Of a DNA stretch of 35,936 nucleotides, positions 32,938 through 35,936 are shown in pieces. The stretch comes from Pseudomonadaceae bacterium (GTDB taxonomy: Bacteria; Pseudomonadota; Gammaproteobacteria; Pseudomonadales; Pseudomonadaceae). Positions within the stretch are counted from its first letter, which is position 1; the number at the start of each line of letters is the position of its first letter. The position numbers and the translations under genes are program-made. The notes under the pieces were generated by a model, which saw only the letters and a program-made list of their open reading frames with translations, did no database searches and had not been told where the DNA came from. The stretch lies in contig REBY01000104.1 in assembly GCA_007692485.1 (NCBI GenBank), positions 1 through 35,936 on the forward strand, in the 5' to 3' direction.

Positions 32938-33893
32938 GCGGCTCTCCGGGATTTCTTGCGCTTGCGTTGTTTGGCGTAGGGCCTCACCTCACCCTCCGGA
33001 CGCGTCTTGAAGCGCCGATGCACCCACATATATTGCTCGGGCTGAGTCAGAATCGAGGCTTCGACCCATTGGTTGATACGGGTAGCGTCAGCGATCTCGT
33101 CGCCACTCGGGAAATCCTCCAGTGGTGGATACACAATCAGGTCATAGCCACTGCCATCGGCCCGCCGGTGCTGCAGAAAAGGCACTACTTGCGCCTTACC
33201 CAAGCGGGCAAAGGTGCTGGTGGCGGTGACCGTGGCCGCTTGCTGGCCAAATAACGGCGCAAACACACTGACCTTGCGCCCGTAGTCTTGATCCGGCGCA
33301 TACCAGATAGCACGGCCCTGACGCAGTGATTTCAGCATAACGCGCACATTATCGCGCTCCACAGCCCAGGCCTCGGCATTGTGCCGCTCACGCCCACGGC
33401 GCTGAACAAAGTCAAAGGCCTTGTTCTTGTGTTCACGGTACATACCATCAATCACTATTTTCTGGCTTAGCAAAGCGGCCCCGATTTCCAGTGTAGTAAA
33501 GTGCAGCGACATCAATACCACACCCTGCCCCTTGGCCCGTGCCTGCTGCAAATGCTCCAGGCCCTGCACATGGGCCAAGCGCGCCAACCGCTCTGACGGC
33601 CAGAACCAGGCCATGGCCATTTCGAACAGGGCAATGCCGTTACTGGCAAAATTGGCCCGCAACAATTGCTCACGCTCGCCCTCCGAGCGCTCAGGGAAAC
33701 ACAGCGCCAGATTGACCCGTGCTATTTCGCGGCGTGCTGGCATGGCGATATACATTACCCAGCCGACCAGGCGCCCCAACCTCAATAACCAGCGATAAGG
33801 CAGCCGCACTATCAGCCATAACAAACCAAGGCCCAGCCATAGCAGCCAATAACGGGGGTGCAATAATGCCTTGGTAAAACCCGGACGCTCCAT
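32934..33893 (-). CDS. Lipid A biosynthesis lauroyl-type acyltransferase (LpxL/HtrB family)
   Basis: The family adds a secondary acyl chain to lipid A at the inner membrane. The track ORF is 499 codons, but the real start is the ATG at 33893 (AGGATCAG upstream), giving 319 residues. It has an N-terminal hydrophobic anchor 'YWLLWLGLGLLWLIVRLPYR' (about 15-34). The catalytic HX4E motif is H131-FTTLE136 in 'GVVLMSLHFTTLEIGAA'. Substrate motifs are 'DQDYGRKVSVFAPLFGQQAA' and 'EQYMWVHRRFKTRPEGE', and the C-terminal tail is very basic. It lies divergent from minC, like PA3242 in P. aeruginosa, one of two lpxL paralogues there. Confidence 0.92.
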   Translation of the reverse strand: MERPGFTKALLHPRYWLLWLGLGLLWLIVRLPYRWLLRLGRLVGWVMYIAMPARREIARVNLALCFPERSEGEREQLLRANFASNGIALFEMAMAWFWPSERLARLAHVQGLEHLQQARAKGQGVVLMSLHFTTLEIGAALLSQKIVIDGMYREHKNKAFDFVQRRGRERHNAEAWAVERDNVRVMLKSLRQGRAIWYAPDQDYGRKVSVFAPLFGQQAATVTATSTFARLGKAQVVPFLQHRRADGSGYDLIVYPPLEDFPSGDEIADATRINQWVEASILTQPEQYMWVHRRFKTRPEGEVRPYAKQRKRKKSRRAA

Positions 33894-34011
33894 CTGATCC
33901 TGCCTTACGTGGAAAAAGGCTATTCTACCCAAGCCGTCGCCCCCTTGCGATCCATGCACGCAACCGATATAAGGTGTCGCAGCCACACACCTGAATTGAC
34001 TGGATGACCCG

Positions 34012-34776
34012 ATGACCGGCAACAGCACACCCGATCTGCTCGACAATGACCCCGTTTTCCACCTGAAAGGTGGCATGCTGGCGATGACCATGATCGAGCT
34101 TATCCGCCAGACACCTGAAGCCTTTGCCCGCCAGCTGGCCGAGAAGGTAGAGCAGGCACCGAATTTTTTCCGTGATACCCCGGTCGTCTTCAGCCTGGAA
34201 AAGCTGGCCGGCGAGCTACCGTCAGCGACCCTGCAGGAATTGTTGCGTATCAGCCGTGAACACGGCCTGCAAGCCGTGGCCCTGCGCGGTGAAGAGCGTT
34301 TCCGCCACCTGGCCCAGGAAGCAGAGCTGGTGCTGCTGCCCCCCGGCCGTACCCGGGAAAAGCCGCTGGAGGCAGCCGATGAAGAGACACCAGCAGCAGC
34401 CAATGAGCCCGCCAGCGCGCCAGAAACAATCAACAGCGAGCCCGTGGTCAGCTGTGGCCGGGTGATTACCGATCCGATCCGTTCCGGCCAGCAAGTCTAC
34501 GCACGCGGCGGTGACCTGGTGGTATTAGCCCCGGTCAGCGCCGGCGCCGAGCTGCTTGCCGATGGGCATATCCATGTGTATGGCCCCCTGCGGGGCCGCG
34601 CTCTAGCCGGCGTGCGCGGCAATACCGAGGCACGTATCATTTGCCAGAGCCTGGAAGCCGAACTGGTCTCCATCGCCGGCCATTACAAAACCGCTGAAGA
34701 CCTGCGCAAAGATCATTGGAAGCAAGCCATTCAGGTCAGCCTGGACGGTGACAGCTTGAAGATCAGCGAGCTATGA
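34012..34776 (+). CDS. minC: Septum-site determining protein MinC
   Basis: MinC inhibits FtsZ ring formation away from midcell. The 254-residue protein has the N-terminal FtsZ-inhibiting domain (about 13-112, 'PVFHLKGGMLAMTMIELIRQ'). An Ala/Pro/Glu linker (about 118-140) precedes the C-terminal beta-helix that dimerises and binds MinD ('GRVITDPIRSGQQVYARGGD', 'GHIHVYGPLRGRALAGVRGN'). The ribosome site is weak (TGGATGA). It is the first gene of minCDE. The 138-base gap before minD is long enough to hold a separate minD promoter, though I see no clear one. Confidence 0.96.
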   Translation: MTGNSTPDLLDNDPVFHLKGGMLAMTMIELIRQTPEAFARQLAEKVEQAPNFFRDTPVVFSLEKLAGELPSATLQELLRISREHGLQAVALRGEERFRHLAQEAELVLLPPGRTREKPLEAADEETPAAANEPASAPETINSEPVVSCGRVITDPIRSGQQVYARGGDLVVLAPVSAGAELLADGHIHVYGPLRGRALAGVRGNTEARIICQSLEAELVSIAGHYKTAEDLRKDHWKQAIQVSLDGDSLKISEL

Positions 34777-34914
34777 CTGATACTGTGCAACCATTCTGAT
34801 ACGCCGGATTTACTGGCCTCTGGCCAGATCGGAAACTGTGCGGATAATGCCGGGCAGTACCGGTTTCCACTCCGGCTAACATTCACTCGCTAACCAAAAG
34901 ACAGGAAGGTCACC

Positions 34915-35724
34915 TTGGCAAAGATCCTCGTCGTAACCTCAGGCAAGGGTGGTGTGGGTAAAACCACCACCAGCGCCGCAATTGGCACCGGCCTCGCCCT
35001 TCGCGGCTACAAAACCGTTATCGTTGATTTTGATGTAGGCCTGCGTAATCTCGACCTGATCATGGGCTGCGAGCGCCGCGTGGTCTACGACTTCGTCAAC
35101 CTGATCAATGGTGATTCCAACCTGAATCAAACCCTGATCAAGGACAAGCGCTCGGAAAACCTGTTCATTCTTCCGGCCTCGCAAACCCGAGACAAGGATG
35201 CACTAACACCTGAAGGGGTGGAAAAAGTGCTCAATGAACTGAAAGAAACCTTCGACTACATCGTCTGCGACTCGCCGGCAGGCATCGAAAAAGGCGCCCA
35301 TTTGGCCATGTACTTTGCCGATGAAGCCATTGTTGTCACCAATCCTGAAGTTTCCTCGGTACGTGACTCGGACCGTATGCTTGGCCTGCTGGCCAGCAAG
35401 TCCCGACGTGCCGAGCAAGGTGAAAAGATCAAGGAAAATCTGCTGCTGACCCGCTATAACCCGGAACGCGTGGATACTGGCGAGATGCTCTCGGTCAGCG
35501 ATGTCGAAGACATCCTGTCGATCCCGCTACTGGGCGTCATTCCCGAATCCCAGGCCGTGCTCAAAGCCTCCAACCAGGGTATTCCGGTGATCATGGATGA
35601 CAAGAGCGACGCCGGCCAGGCTTACAGTGATGCGGTTGACCGCTTGCTTGGCAAGGAAGTGCCGCACCGCTTCCTTGAAACGCAGAAAAAGGGCTTGATG
35701 AGCCGCCTGTTCGGGGGGCGCTAA
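34915..35724 (+). CDS. minD: Septum-site determining ATPase MinD
   Basis: MinD is the membrane-cycling ATPase that carries MinC and is driven by MinE. The 269-residue protein has the deviant Walker A 'KGGVGKTT' (11-18) and the ParA-type 'VIVDFDVGLRNLDLIMGCER'. It also has 'DYIVCDSPAGIEKGAHLAM' and the C-terminal amphipathic membrane anchor 'KKGLMSRLFGGR'. The start is TTG at 34915, fixed by AGGAAGG five bases upstream and by alignment to MAKIL-type MinD ends. No ATG is available. Confidence 0.97.
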   Translation: MAKILVVTSGKGGVGKTTTSAAIGTGLALRGYKTVIVDFDVGLRNLDLIMGCERRVVYDFVNLINGDSNLNQTLIKDKRSENLFILPASQTRDKDALTPEGVEKVLNELKETFDYIVCDSPAGIEKGAHLAMYFADEAIVVTNPEVSSVRDSDRMLGLLASKSRRAEQGEKIKENLLLTRYNPERVDTGEMLSVSDVEDILSIPLLGVIPESQAVLKASNQGIPVIMDDKSDAGQAYSDAVDRLLGKEVPHRFLETQKKGLMSRLFGGR

Positions 35725-35727
35725 CCA

Positions 35728-35936
35728 ATGAGCATCTTCGATTATTTCCGCGACCGCAAAAAACCCACCACCACCGCATCCGTCGCCAAAGAGCGCTTGC
35801 AGATCATCGTTGCCCACGAACGTGGCCAACGCACACAACCGGATTACCTGCCGCAACTGCAGCAGGAAATCATTGATGTGATCAGCAAATATGTGGCGAT
35901 TGACCGCGACCAGGTCAGTGTGGCGCTGGAGAATCA
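35728..35936 (+). CDS. minE: Cell division topological specificity factor MinE, N-terminal part (cut by window end)
   Basis: MinE stimulates MinD ATPase activity and drives its pole-to-pole cycling. The ORF was not in the track because it runs off the end. From the ATG at 35728, three bases after the minD stop, it reads [20 protein letters not shown], then '[20 protein letters not shown]', the MinD-interacting helix. It continues to about residue 69 of a usual 84. Confidence 0.96.
   Translation, partial: MSIFDYFRDRKKPTTTASVAKERLQIIVAHERGQRTQPDYLPQLQQEIIDVISKYVAIDRDQVSVALEN

Noticed and set aside
33894-34433. 180-codon N-terminal extension of the lpxL-like ORF
   Set aside because: It runs antisense across minC and the divergent promoter region. 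A good start with AGGA lies at 33893 where family similarity begins.
1-35936. Mobile element, prophage, CRISPR array or defence island
   Set aside because: No transposase, integrase, cas-like gene, regular direct-repeat array or tRNA-flanking repeat was seen. All gene neighbourhoods look like pseudomonad core genome.

Overview
The window is a piece of chromosomal core genome from a Pseudomonas-like gammaproteobacterium. A marine or halophilic lineage such as Halopseudomonas is my best guess. The evidence is Pseudomonas-type gene order and genes: argR-aruCFG, alaS-lysC-rsmA-tRNA-Ser/tRNA-Arg-mgtE, amrZ, flgZ, sigma-54 driven flagellar operons and an ANR box. A complete sodium-pumping oxaloacetate decarboxylase also points to a salty habitat. 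I see no phage, IS element, CRISPR array, integrase or toxin-antitoxin pair, and every sizeable gene is intact except the two cut by the window ends.

Layout. (1) 1-8.9 kb is a flagellar and chemotaxis block. On the minus strand are flgB-flgC-flgD-flgE, then flgF-flgG (flgG cut by the window start), and cheV-cheR. On the plus strand are flgA and flgM-flgN-flgZ. Good sigma-54 (-24/-12) sites precede flgB, flgF and flgA, and a near-consensus FliA (sigma-28) site precedes flgM. A strong terminator after flgE separates flgBCDE from flgFG. (2) 8.9-16.2 kb holds an MFS transporter, tRNA-Arg(CCT), amrZ with a sigma-22 (AlgU)-like promoter, the oadG-oadA-oadB sodium pump, and mgtE. (3) 16.3-21.0 kb holds tRNA-Arg(ACG), tRNA-Ser(GCT), csrA/rsmA, lysC (with an internal start for a beta subunit) and alaS. 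(4) 21.1-26.1 kb holds a periplasmic glutathione-peroxidase-like protein and argR-aruC-aruF-aruG. The remaining arginine succinyltransferase pathway genes aruD, aruB and aruE are not where they sit in P. aeruginosa. (5) 26.2-28.6 kb holds an SDR oxidoreductase, a DTW-domain tRNA-modifying enzyme, a 40-residue membrane protein resembling the cbb3 oxidase subunit CcoM behind a canonical ANR box, and two small hypothetical genes. (6) 28.9-35.9 kb holds rapA, then on the minus strand an LpxL-type acyltransferase and a patatin-like phospholipase, and divergently minC-minD-minE (minE cut by the window end).

Functional themes. Rod and hook building, chemoreceptor adaptation and c-di-GMP control of motility sit together. 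AmrZ and RsmA are two global switches between motility and biofilm growth that lie within 6 kb of each other. The most useful leads for follow-up are the ANR-controlled ccoM-like microgene, the shortened arginine catabolic locus, the tRNA-Arg(CCT) acceptor stem with two mismatches, and the internal lysC start. I did not find a convincing new multi-gene system.
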